From Legionella waltersii (lineage in GTDB: Bacteria; Pseudomonadota; Gammaproteobacteria; Legionellales; Legionellaceae): a DNA stretch of 40,367 bases. The position numbers and the translations under genes are program-made. Shown here one piece after another: positions 8,770 through 16,493 of the stretch (the stretch's first letter is position 1; every line of letters begins with the position of its first letter). The notes beneath the pieces are model-generated. The model saw only the letters and a program-made list of their open reading frames with translations. It did not search any database and was not told the DNA's origin. The stretch is taken from the NCBI RefSeq assembly GCF_001468085.1, contig NZ_LNZB01000007.1, positions 1-40,367 of the forward strand, given 5' to 3'.

Positions 8770-8846
8770 TGACGGTCTAATAGATTTTGACATCCCTGTT
8801 AATTTCATTATCTCTTAACTGGGGTGTCAAAATCTATTAGACGTCA
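8770..8846. repeat. long inverted repeat / hairpin downstream of the his operon
   Basis: The left arm (8770-8796) and right arm (8821-8846) share a perfect 18-bp core, GTCTAATAGATTTTGACA, extended on both sides with one extra G and one mismatch. The loop is about 24 nt. It lies 36 nt past the hisI stop. No T-run follows in the direction of hisI transcription, so a mobile-element end pair or protective hairpin is as likely as a terminator. Confidence 0.75.
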
Positions 8847-8881
8847 CTGTTGAGCGGCTCTGTATTCAGTACTAACCTTTT

Positions 8882-9505
8882 CTAGGTATGAACGCTTCGG
8901 TCTCTTTCTTTCAAACAAAGAAGGATCTCGTAAAAGCTGATTTCACAAGCTTTTAATAGAACCAGTAAATGAAAAACTAAATCAGCGCATTCATTAATGA
9001 GGGCTTCTTTGTTTCTATCCACTGCTTCAATGACCACCTCTGTTGCCTCTTCTCCTAGCTTTTGAGCACAACAATTGACTCCTGATTGAATGAGTTGAGC
9101 GGTATAACTTGATGGGTCTTGCTTTTCTGCGCGATCGTTAATGATTTGCACTAGTTCTTCAATAAATCCCATGGGAGATGTGTATTCAGGTTGATAGCAG
9201 GTGTTAAATCCTAAGTGACAAGTTGGTCCTTTGGGAATGACTTGAATAAGGAGACTGTCATTGTCACAATCGGCATCGATTTGTTGAACTGACATGGTAT
9301 TTCCTGAAGTCTCTCCTTTACGCCATAAACGTTGTCTGCTTCGACTAAACAGGGTCAATTGCCCAGTCGTAACGGTGGCAATTAGTGCCTCTTGATTCAT
9401 ATAGCCTAACATTAATACTTTTCCACTCTCAGCATGCTGTACAACTGCGGGAAGAAGACCCTGCATTTTTTGCCAATCGAGGGTGTTAATTTCCAAATCA
9501 TTCAT
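8882..9505 (-). CDS. hisI: bifunctional phosphoribosyl-AMP cyclohydrolase / phosphoribosyl-ATP pyrophosphatase
   Basis: HisIE fusion, 207 residues, catalysing steps 2 and 3 of histidine synthesis. The N-terminal HisI domain (1 to about 115) has the RKGETSGN motif, the metal-binding DADCDND segment and a CHLGFNTCY end. The C-terminal HisE domain (about 118-200) has EKLGEEATEVVIEA-like residues (GEEATEV) and a CADLVFHLLVLL helix. Order and length match the enterobacterial fusion (about 203). It is the last gene of the operon and overlaps hisF by 4 nt (ATGA-type). Confidence 0.95.
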   Translation of the reverse strand: MNDLEINTLDWQKMQGLLPAVVQHAESGKVLMLGYMNQEALIATVTTGQLTLFSRSRQRLWRKGETSGNTMSVQQIDADCDNDSLLIQVIPKGPTCHLGFNTCYQPEYTSPMGFIEELVQIINDRAEKQDPSSYTAQLIQSGVNCCAQKLGEEATEVVIEAVDRNKEALINECADLVFHLLVLLKACEISFYEILLCLKERDRSVHT

Positions 9506-10269
9506 AGTCTCACCTCAATTTTTTCCTTTTTTAATGCCTGTTTTACTTCAGCGATAGTCAGGAGATGGTCATGAAACACACTTGCGGCTAATGCGCCACT
9601 TACTTCTGCCCTCATGAAGACATCAACAAAGTCAGCAAGTTTTCCTGCACCTCCGGATGCAATGAGAGGAACTTGGCATATGGATCTGATGGTCAACAAC
9701 TGTTGAATATCGTACCCACTTCTGACTCCGTCTGATTGCATGCAATTAAGCACAACTTCTCCTGCACCACGATCCTGCACTTCGCTAATCCAGTCACTTG
9801 TTTTTCGTAAAGTATTTTTTGTCTTGTTTACATTACCAGTGTACTGATAGACATAGTAATCATCATTTATCCATTGGCTGTCAACACCTATCACAATACA
9901 TTGTGCTCCAAACTCATGGCTTAATTCATTAATTAAGCGGGGATTCTCTATTGCGGGACTATTAATTGATACTTTATCTGCACCAGCATGCAAGACCGAT
10001 TTTGCCTGCAAAAGAGTTCTTATTCCTCCAGCCACAGTAAAAGGAATATTAATCTTGGATGCAATTTTTTGAACCCATGCTGGAGAAACTGATCGATCTT
10101 CGCTGCTGGCTGAAATGTCATAAAACACCAATTCATCAGCACCCGCTCTGGAATAAAAATCAGCCATTGGTAGGATATCTCCTAGGATTCGGTGGTCACG
10201 AAACTTCACTCCTTTTACAACTTGATTATTTAATACATCCAGACAAGGAATAATTCGTTTGGTTAACAT
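9502..10269 (-). CDS. hisF: imidazole glycerol phosphate synthase cyclase subunit HisF
   Basis: A 255-residue TIM-barrel cyclase that uses ammonia from HisH to convert PRFAR into imidazole glycerol phosphate and AICAR. The catalytic aspartates are in place: Asp11 in IPCLDV and Asp130 in VIGVDSQ. Phosphate-binding loops AGGIRT and ASGGAGK are visible. The start overlaps the end of hisA by 7 nt and its stop overlaps hisI by 4 nt, so translation is coupled. Confidence 0.97.
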   Translation of the reverse strand: MLTKRIIPCLDVLNNQVVKGVKFRDHRILGDILPMADFYSRAGADELVFYDISASSEDRSVSPAWVQKIASKINIPFTVAGGIRTLLQAKSVLHAGADKVSINSPAIENPRLINELSHEFGAQCIVIGVDSQWINDDYYVYQYTGNVNKTKNTLRKTSDWISEVQDRGAGEVVLNCMQSDGVRSGYDIQQLLTIRSICQVPLIASGGAGKLADFVDVFMRAEVSGALAASVFHDHLLTIAEVKQALKKEKIEVRL

Positions 10270-10985
10270 AGCAATAACTCCTCCAGAATGCTCTTGTCCT
10301 GATACAATGCTAACCCTAAAATCGCAGCTGAAATGCCCATGGACTTTAGTTGATGAATATCCTGTTTATCGCGAATTCCACCAGAGGCTTGCCATTCTAT
10401 ATTAGGAAATCGCTCAAGTGCTTGCTGATATAATCCAAGATTAGGTCCAGACATCATTCCATCACAAGCTATGTCAGTACATAAAATTTGTGTAATTCCA
10501 TAAGATTGATAATGGTCCACAGTCTGCCATAAAGACATTTTACTGTTGTCTTGCCAACCATGAGTAGCCACAAAAGGGGTATTGCCTTCAACACGAACAT
10601 CCAAGGCAAGAACTATTTTATCTGCGGATAATTCGTTAATCATTTGTACGGTCAATTCAGGTTCAGTAATTGCAAGACTGCCAATGACTAAATAGTCAAT
10701 TCCTGCTTCAAGACAAAGCTTTGCAGTGTGTAGACTGCGAATTCCTCCTCCTGCTTGAATTGGAATGGATGCTTGTTGCATGGTTTTAATTAAATTGAAT
10801 TGTTGCATTTGACCTGTCCGAGCTCCATCCAAGTCAACGATGTGCATGCGGCCTGCCTTGGCATTTGCAAAAGAAAAGGCCCTTTCTACAGGGTCATCAT
10901 TAAATTCAGTAACTTGATCAAATTTCCCTTGTTTTAATCGAACACAACGTCCGGATTGTAAATCAATGGCTGGAATAATTAACAT
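10263..10985 (-). CDS. hisA: ProFAR isomerase HisA
   Basis: A 240-residue TIM-barrel isomerase (phosphoribosylformimino-AICAR-phosphate isomerase), step 4 of the pathway. Catalytic Asp8 (IPAIDLQSG) and Asp129 (LALDVR) are present, as are the phosphate-binding motifs AGGGIRS and ASGGIRD. It overlaps hisH upstream and hisF downstream by 7 nt each. The length is that of a standard HisA. Confidence 0.97.
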   Translation of the reverse strand: MLIIPAIDLQSGRCVRLKQGKFDQVTEFNDDPVERAFSFANAKAGRMHIVDLDGARTGQMQQFNLIKTMQQASIPIQAGGGIRSLHTAKLCLEAGIDYLVIGSLAITEPELTVQMINELSADKIVLALDVRVEGNTPFVATHGWQDNSKMSLWQTVDHYQSYGITQILCTDIACDGMMSGPNLGLYQQALERFPNIEWQASGGIRDKQDIHQLKSMGISAAILGLALYQDKSILEELLLC

Positions 10986-11578
10986 ACGTACTCCATTTCT
11001 AAAAAATTCTTCAAAAGAGTTAGGCCAGTTTCTGCAGACTTTTCTGGATGAAATTGCATTCCAAAAAAATTATCTTTGTTGACTATCGCCGTGAACTCTT
11101 CGGTGTACTGACATCGAGCTACTGCATATTCACTATTTTTCATAGCATAACTGTGTACGAAATAGACGTATTCCTCTGGTGATAGATCAGAAGCTAAAAC
11201 CGATTTTTTAGTCCAAAGCAGTTTGTTCCAACCCATATGTGGGACTGGGTTTTGTTTGTTTGGACTTAGTTTTGTAGCAGTCCCAGGAATTAATCCTAAA
11301 CAGTCTACATTTTCTTCTTCGCTGTGCTTAAGCAGTAATTGCATACCTAGGCAAATGCCAAGGACCGGCTGCTTAAGAGAGCGAATAAGGTCTACTAAGC
11401 CGTAATTGTTTAGAGCATTCATCCCCGATAACGCAGTGCCTACACCAGGAAGAATGACCGATCTAGCATTTTGGATTTGATCACTATCATGAGTTAGCTG
11501 GTAACTGTATCCTAAACGAGCGATGGCATTGCTCAGCGATGTTAAATTATTGCCAGTGATATCAATGATTGCAATCAT
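10979..11578 (-). CDS. hisH: imidazole glycerol phosphate synthase glutaminase subunit HisH
   Basis: Class I glutamine amidotransferase of 199 residues that feeds ammonia to HisF. The catalytic triad is visible: Cys76 in GICLGMQ, His177 and Glu179 in [10 protein letters not shown]. It overlaps hisB by 4 nt and hisA by 7 nt. The two subunit genes hisH and hisF are separated only by hisA, the usual gammaproteobacterial order. Confidence 0.97.
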   Translation of the reverse strand: MIAIIDITGNNLTSLSNAIARLGYSYQLTHDSDQIQNARSVILPGVGTALSGMNALNNYGLVDLIRSLKQPVLGICLGMQLLLKHSEEENVDCLGLIPGTATKLSPNKQNPVPHMGWNKLLWTKKSVLASDLSPEEYVYFVHSYAMKNSEYAVARCQYTEEFTAIVNKDNFFGMQFHPEKSAETGLTLLKNFLEMEYVC

Positions 11579-12633
11579 AAAGCCCCCTTGGTTGAAGGAA
11601 TACCGGTGCTTGTCTTTGCACAGGCTTGCCTTAATGATCTGCCTAGGGCCTTAAAGCAGCCTTCAATCATGTGATGGTGATTGGTTCCAGTTACTTTGAC
11701 ATGGATAGTAGCAGCTAGGGAGTTCGCAAAAGAGCTAAAAAAATGTGGAATCATTTCCGTAGCAAGGTTACCCACAAATTCACGCGAGAAGGGGGCTTCA
11801 AAATGACAAAAGCTTCGTCCACACACGTCAATTGCAATAGAGGCTAAAGCGTCATCCATGGGTAGGGTAAATCCATAGCGATTAATTCCCCATTTATCCC
11901 CTAAAGCCTTTTTCAATGCTTCTCCAAGGCAAATGGCAATGTCTTCAACCAAATGATGATCGTCCACTTGCAAATCCCCTTGGGCATTTAATTGCAAACT
12001 AAATCCCCCATGCTTTGCTACTTGCTCAAGCATATGACTAAAAAAGGGTATAGGTGTATTTATCAAGCTGAGTTCATCGCTGTCTAAGGTTAAGGAAATA
12101 CGAATATCCGTTTCCTTTGTTTTTCGATGAATAGAAGCTTGTCTCGATTGACTTAAAATGGCCTTTTCAACGTCATACCAATTGTGTTTAGGTGAAATTG
12201 GAAGAAAGGGTACTCCTATATTTGTCGCTAACTCTCTATCGGTGTCTCTGTCTCCAATCACCCAGCTTGACTGTTTGTCAATCAGAGTATTCATTAGGAA
12301 TTGATTTAATAAGCCTGTTTTGGGCTTTCTGCACTCACAATTGTCTTCTGGCATGTGAGGACATATAAAAATATCGGCAAACTTGATGCCTTGAGATAAA
12401 AATAAATCCAAAATAAAGTCATGACATATTGCAAAATCTTCCTCTGGAAATGTCCGAGTTCCAATTCCATTTTGGTTAGATACCATAATGAAGATAAAAC
12501 CGGCTTCTTGTAATTTAAGCAGAGATGGAATGACTCCTCTGGTTAACTTAATTTTATCCAATGAATCCACTTGATAATCAAAAGGTTCTTCCACTAATGT
12601 CCCATCACGGTCAATAAATAAGATTTTTTTCAT
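11575..12633 (-). CDS. hisB: bifunctional histidinol-phosphatase / imidazoleglycerol-phosphate dehydratase
   Basis: A 352-residue fusion. The N-terminal HAD phosphatase has the DxD motif (Asp8 and Asp10 in FIDRDGT) and the zinc-ligand set Cys91, His93, Cys99 and Cys101, as in E. coli HisB. The C-terminal dehydratase (about 165-352) has the manganese-binding [15 protein letters not shown] and a second histidine cluster TNHHHMIEG. It performs steps 6 and 8. It overlaps hisC (4 nt) and hisH (4 nt). The two-domain form is typical of Enterobacterales and some other gammaproteobacteria. Confidence 0.97.
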   Translation of the reverse strand: MKKILFIDRDGTLVEEPFDYQVDSLDKIKLTRGVIPSLLKLQEAGFIFIMVSNQNGIGTRTFPEEDFAICHDFILDLFLSQGIKFADIFICPHMPEDNCECRKPKTGLLNQFLMNTLIDKQSSWVIGDRDTDRELATNIGVPFLPISPKHNWYDVEKAILSQSRQASIHRKTKETDIRISLTLDSDELSLINTPIPFFSHMLEQVAKHGGFSLQLNAQGDLQVDDHHLVEDIAICLGEALKKALGDKWGINRYGFTLPMDDALASIAIDVCGRSFCHFEAPFSREFVGNLATEMIPHFFSSFANSLAATIHVKVTGTNHHHMIEGCFKALGRSLRQACAKTSTGIPSTKGAL

Positions 12634-13703
12634 GGTTTTTCCTGAGACTGCTGATTAAACAGAGCTATAGAGTCAATGAGTTGTTTATTTTGTTCGTCAC
12701 TTCCTACAGTAATTCTTAAATGGTCATGTAGAACTGAAGTGGGGGAAAATGTTCGAACACTGATACTTCTTTCATCTAAGAACTGAGCAAGCTCATAAGC
12801 AAAATCACTTTGAACAAGGATGAAATTCGTTTCACTGGGATAAACCTTTTTAATGCAAATTATCTGTTTCAATTGTTCAATTAAGTAAGTACGGGACGGA
12901 ATCAATTGCGTTAAAACCTTGTTTACCCAATCGCTTTGTTCGATGGCTTTTGAGGATAATGCTAGGCTTGGACTTGAGTGAATATAGGGTGGAATCACTC
13001 TGTTTATCGCTTCAATAACGTGCTCTTGTGCAATAATTGCTCCAAGACGTAAACCCGCAAGACCGTGTGCTTTGGATAAAGTTCTTAAGAGAATTAAATT
13101 TTCAAATTGAGAAAGTAAACATAGAGCGCTTTTGTCTTGAGCAAACTCAATATAGGCTTCGTCAACGACTACGACGGATTGATTGGAGTAAGTTTTACAG
13201 GTAAGGGCTATTAGGTCTAAATCCACTGAATTTGCGGTTGGATTATTCGGATTACAGAACATGATAATTTTGCAGTTGGATTGCCAGTATTGTTTTAGGC
13301 GCTCAAACGAAATGGAAAAATCATCGCTTACTGCTAGTGGACAATCAATCAACTCTCCTTGTTGCAGGCGAACATAATAGGAGTACATGGAAAAAGTAGG
13401 TGAGAATTGCATTAAAGCATCTTTTCTCGCAGTTAAAAATATCCTAGTAAGATAATCAATGGCATCATCACCACCCCTGGTAATAGTGAGCTGATTGCTA
13501 TTGATTTGATAACACCGTGCTAATTGATCTTTCAGTTTTAACTCCAAATTCGTATCTGGATAGTGATTGAGTTGTATTTGATCCATTGAAATAGGAGTCC
13601 AAGGCAACTCGTTTGCATGCAATCGATGCAATGCTTGTTCTCCACTCAAAGCGTAACTTGGGCAATTTAATAATTCAGGTCGAATCAAATTAAGTACAGT
13701 CAT
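12630..13703 (-). CDS. hisC: histidinol-phosphate aminotransferase
   Basis: PLP-dependent class I/II aminotransferase, 357 residues, step 7 of the pathway. Visible landmarks are HANELPW (29-35), the cofactor-contacting NPNNPT (151-156), Asp181 in DEAYIEF, and the Schiff-base lysine Lys211 in [14 protein letters not shown]. It begins 9 nt after the hisD stop with a GGAGGA-like ribosome binding site and overlaps hisB by 4 nt. Confidence 0.96.
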   Translation of the reverse strand: MTVLNLIRPELLNCPSYALSGEQALHRLHANELPWTPISMDQIQLNHYPDTNLELKLKDQLARCYQINSNQLTITRGGDDAIDYLTRIFLTARKDALMQFSPTFSMYSYYVRLQQGELIDCPLAVSDDFSISFERLKQYWQSNCKIIMFCNPNNPTANSVDLDLIALTCKTYSNQSVVVVDEAYIEFAQDKSALCLLSQFENLILLRTLSKAHGLAGLRLGAIIAQEHVIEAINRVIPPYIHSSPSLALSSKAIEQSDWVNKVLTQLIPSRTYLIEQLKQIICIKKVYPSETNFILVQSDFAYELAQFLDERSISVRTFSPTSVLHDHLRITVGSDEQNKQLIDSIALFNQQSQEKP

Positions 13704-13712
13704 CCATTCCTC

Positions 13713-14999
13713 CTATTGAGTAAGTCTGATGGAGATGGAATTGGCATGAGCATCTAAGCCCTCCAATTCAGCAAGGGTCAAAGCGTAAGGCCCCAATTGC
13801 TGGACTCCTTCTCTGAATACCTCCTGTACTGTAAAGCGAGTCATGAAATCCATGGTGTTCAAACCATTATGATTTCTAGCAAATCCATTGGTTGGCAAAA
13901 CATGATTGCTTCCAGTGATGTAATCTCCCATTGCTTCAGCAGACCATGGGCCCAGAAAGATTGTCCCAACCGCTGTTATTTTATTGACCCAGATCTCTGC
14001 ATCCTTGCGATTAATAATGAGGTGTTCAGGAGCGTAGTCATTGATAACCTTAATTTGCTCTTGTGGATCAGTGCATACTAGTATCCGGCTGTCTCTTAGG
14101 GATTGTTTGATAAATTGAGACCTATGTAATGGAATCAGTTGTTCATTGATTTGTTGATTCACTTGTTCTGCAAGTAATCTTGTTTCACACAGCAAAATGA
14201 CTTGAGAGTCAGGGCCATGTTCAGCTTGAGCCAATAAGTCAGCAGCAATAAAGGCAGGATTTGCCTCTGAATCAGCAAAAATCATTAGTTCGGAGGGACC
14301 TGCAGGCATATCTATCGCAGCTCCTTCGGGATCCCTACTAACAATTGATTTTGCTTCAGTGACATAGGCATTTCCAGGCCCAAATATTTTATCCACTTTA
14401 ATCACGGTGTCCGTGCCATAAGCCATTGCTGCAATTGCTTGGGCCCCGCCTATGGAGTAAATGGTTTCAATTCCACACAATCTAGCCGTTACAAGTAAAA
14501 TGGGATCAATTTCTCCAGAGGAATTTGGTGGTGTACAAAGTACTTTAATGGGGCAACCGGCTATACGGGCAGGGATTGCCTGCATTAGAATAGAAGATAC
14601 GAGTGGCGTATTATTCCCACCGGGGATATACAGTCCAATTTTTTGAATGGGTCTGTACTCAGTTCTTATATGAATACCTCTATATGTGCACACAGAGCTG
14701 GGCTCAGGAACCATTGATTGGTGGTAAATACTAATCGTTTCTATTGCTTTATTGATTGCATCCAATGACTTTTGGTTAGTGCGTGCATTTTGTAAGTGTT
14801 CATCAGGGACTTTAAGGCTAGAGAGCTGAACTTTATCTAGATCTCTCGTTAAGTCATACAGTGCCTGGTCACCCTGTTGTTGTACCTGATGTATCGTTTT
14901 CTGCACCAAGTGAGTGACAGATCCTTTTTGTCGGTTTCTTTTAAGACAGTTCATTTGTTCTGTTGTAGACAGAGCACTCCAATTTATGATTGCTAACAT
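13713..14999 (-). CDS. hisD: histidinol dehydrogenase
   Basis: Zinc-dependent, NAD-linked enzyme for the last two oxidations of histidine synthesis. From the ATG at 14999 (MLAIINWSAL) it has 428 residues, near the usual 434. The upstream in-frame extension to 15083 lies inside hisG and is not needed: GGAG with 8-nt spacing precedes 14999. Zinc-ligand region AEHGPDSQ, the catalytic APEHLII Glu-His pair and SAEAMGDYITGSNHVLPTNG are intact. The gap to hisG is 5 nt. Confidence 0.96.
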   Translation of the reverse strand: MLAIINWSALSTTEQMNCLKRNRQKGSVTHLVQKTIHQVQQQGDQALYDLTRDLDKVQLSSLKVPDEHLQNARTNQKSLDAINKAIETISIYHQSMVPEPSSVCTYRGIHIRTEYRPIQKIGLYIPGGNNTPLVSSILMQAIPARIAGCPIKVLCTPPNSSGEIDPILLVTARLCGIETIYSIGGAQAIAAMAYGTDTVIKVDKIFGPGNAYVTEAKSIVSRDPEGAAIDMPAGPSELMIFADSEANPAFIAADLLAQAEHGPDSQVILLCETRLLAEQVNQQINEQLIPLHRSQFIKQSLRDSRILVCTDPQEQIKVINDYAPEHLIINRKDAEIWVNKITAVGTIFLGPWSAEAMGDYITGSNHVLPTNGFARNHNGLNTMDFMTRFTVQEVFREGVQQLGPYALTLAELEGLDAHANSISIRLTQ

Positions 15000-15004
15000 A
15001 ATGC

Positions 15005-15886
15005 TTACTCCAACATCTTCTCGATAGGTAAAACCAAAATTGAACTGGCACCTAGGCTTTGTATCGTTTCTAGGGTATTCCAAAATACTCTCTCTGTAGA
15101 AACAACATGCACAGCTACTTTATCTAAATTTCCCGGAAGGGGAAGAATGGTAGGAGATTCTGCTCCTGGCAAATTCATGGCTATAGTCTGTAGCGCTGAT
15201 TTTGGTGCATGAAAAACAATGTATTTTCGTTCTTGGGCTTGTTGCACTGCTTGAATTCTTCGAGCAAGCATGGAAAATAATTCTTCTTTGTTGGAACTAA
15301 TAGGAGTTTGGGTTTTAATAAACACAGCTTGGCTTATAAGAACGGTATCCACCTCAATCAGCTTATTTTCTTCAAGAGTTTGTCCAGTCGAAATCAAATC
15401 ACAGATGGCATCAGCCATTCCCATTCTAGGGGCTACTTCTACTGAACCTGATAGAGTTAAAATTTCTGCAGTAATCCGTCGATCTTGCAAATATCGATTG
15501 AGGAGATTGGGATAGCTTGTGGCAATGCGTTTTCCATCAAGGCTTCCTGGTCCTAAAAAATTAAATGCTTCTGGAATAGCGATGGATAATCGACAAGTGC
15601 AACTTCCTAATGACAATAAATAAGAATAACTGTTGTTATTAGAGCGCATAGCTGACTCTAATAAAACATTTTCACCAACAATCCCTCCATCGCATAATTG
15701 GTCAAATACTAGAGTTGGAATGTCATCATCACGTACGAACAATAAATCAATTGGAAAATTTTCAACATGAGTGAGAAGGGCATTAGGTTTGACCCGAAAT
15801 TGTAAACCACAGCGATTTAAAAGCTTTAAGGATTCATCGGCTAATCGACCTTTTTTTTGTAATGCTAAACGTAAACGACTATTCAC
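15005..15886 (-). CDS. hisG: ATP phosphoribosyltransferase (long form)
   Basis: First committed enzyme of histidine synthesis, 293 residues. This is the long, hexameric, histidine-feedback-regulated form (E. coli 299) with a C-terminal ACT-like regulatory domain (about 220-293), so no separate hisZ is needed. The N-terminus RLRLALQKKGRL and the PRPP-binding segment around VEVAPRMGMADAICDLISTG are typical. It starts with GTG, overlapping the yerC stop by 4 nt (GTGA), with GGAG 5-6 nt upstream. Confidence 0.96.
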   Translation of the reverse strand: MNSRLRLALQKKGRLADESLKLLNRCGLQFRVKPNALLTHVENFPIDLLFVRDDDIPTLVFDQLCDGGIVGENVLLESAMRSNNNSYSYLLSLGSCTCRLSIAIPEAFNFLGPGSLDGKRIATSYPNLLNRYLQDRRITAEILTLSGSVEVAPRMGMADAICDLISTGQTLEENKLIEVDTVLISQAVFIKTQTPISSNKEELFSMLARRIQAVQQAQERKYIVFHAPKSALQTIAMNLPGAESPTILPLPGNLDKVAVHVVSTERVFWNTLETIQSLGASSILVLPIEKMLE

Positions 15887-16179
15887 AACTTCTCCAATCT
15901 ATCGGCTATTAAGCGATAACCTCCTGTTCCAAAACTTAAGCATCGTGCTACACGGGTAATGGTTGTTACACTCACCCCAGTTTGTTCATGAATTGTTCTA
16001 TAGGGCATTCCTTGTCTAAGCAATGGAATGACTTGCCAACGATCTGCCATCGATTCCAATTCAGCAGGAGTGCATAAATCCAAGAAAAACTGCATGGCCT
16101 CCTCAGGAGTATTAATCAAACTAATGGCATGCATTAACTCAGGTAACGCAGAACTCTTGAAAGATCCATGTATTTTCAT
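15883..16179 (-). CDS. TrpR-family (YerC/YecD-type) transcriptional regulator, probable his regulator
   Basis: A 98-residue helical DNA-binding protein of the YerC/YecD branch of the TrpR fold. Landmarks are FFLDLCTPAELESMADRW (about 31-48), then a helix-turn-helix with YRTIHEQTGVSVTTITRVAR (about 60-79) and the tail GTGGYRL. Members of this branch next to his genes have been proposed as histidine-dependent repressors (HisR in Firmicutes). Here the gene is first in the his operon and shares a GTGA overlap with hisG, so a self-limiting circuit is a reasonable inference. No ribosome binding site is evident before the ATG. Confidence 0.85.
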   Translation of the reverse strand: MKIHGSFKSSALPELMHAISLINTPEEAMQFFLDLCTPAELESMADRWQVIPLLRQGMPYRTIHEQTGVSVTTITRVARCLSFGTGGYRLIADRLEKL

Positions 16180-16213
16180 AATAATGTATTAGCGCGTTAT
16201 AACAATAAACTTA

Positions 16214-16242
16214 ATGATAATGATTATCTTTAGCATTGTCAA
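16214..16242 (-). promoter_or_regulatory. sigma-70 promoter of the yerC-his operon
   Basis: On the minus strand a perfect -35 TTGACA (16237-16242) is followed after exactly 17 nt by TATCAT (16214-16219), 5/6 to the -10 consensus. Transcription would begin near 16207, about 28 nt before the yerC ATG. I found no leader peptide rich in histidine, so classical attenuation is not supported. Confidence 0.75.
16216..16234 (-). promoter_or_regulatory. candidate Fur box / palindromic operator
   Basis: Read on the minus strand, GCTAAAGATAATCATTATC matches the 19-bp Fur consensus GATAATGATAATCATTATC at 17 positions, including all 13 of the core palindrome. It covers the promoter spacer and part of the -10. 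It could serve Fur on either divergent unit (his operon or cyd operon), or be the operator of YerC itself, since any dimeric repressor would use such a palindrome. Confidence 0.55.
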
Positions 16243-16318
16243 CAACTTAGTGAAAATTTAATTTAATTCTGATAAAGTATTACTTGCTTTTGCTACTGAT
16301 AAGTTTTAGGAAATAACA

Positions 16319-16489
16319 ATGAAAACAATCACCAAAGACATAGTCATTACCGTTATGGTTAAACTGGTATTGCTTTTTTTACTTTGGTATTTCTGCGTTA
16401 GGGAAATGCATCCCGAGTTATCCAGTAGTAAAGAATGGTTCTTAGGAAAAAATGAACCAGCCGAATTAAACTCCATTAATAAGAGGTAG
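16319..16489 (+). CDS. cydP: cytochrome bd oxidase small subunit CydP
   Basis: A 56-residue single-pass membrane protein: a short polar start (MKTITKDIVITV), one hydrophobic helix (VKLVLLFLLWYFCV) and a soluble tail. The pattern, and its position just before cydA, fit the CydP family of putative small oxidase subunits. AGGAAATAAC precedes the ATG, and its stop is 4 nt from cydA, whose GAGG ribosome binding site overlaps the cydP stop region. Its function in the family is assumed to be assembly or stability of the oxidase. Confidence 0.75.
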   Translation: MKTITKDIVITVMVKLVLLFLLWYFCVREMHPELSSSKEWFLGKNEPAELNSINKR

Positions 16490-16493
16490 TTTT

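Larger units (their letters stand above)
8167..8881. other. gene-poor interval with mobile-element debris
   Basis: This 715-bp gap between the GH3 gene and the end of hisI contains no complete conserved gene. It holds the IS66 tnpB fragment (to 8299), a palindrome arm (8399-8422), an inverted pair 8465-8480/8509-8525, the right inverted repeat at 8538-8556, a 50-codon open frame (8502-8654) and a long hairpin (8770-8846). The rest shows nothing recognisable. Confidence 0.7.

Noticed and set aside
13797..14081. 94-codon plus-strand frame inside hisD
   Set aside because: It is antisense to a well-conserved gene, with no start signals or family resemblance.
15000..15083. Longer hisD start at 15083
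   Set aside because: The extension lies entirely within hisG and lacks family similarity, while 14999 has a good ribosome binding site and gives the normal length.
16180..16213. Attenuator or histidine leader peptide before the his operon
   Set aside because: The leader is only about 28 nt and codes for no histidine run.
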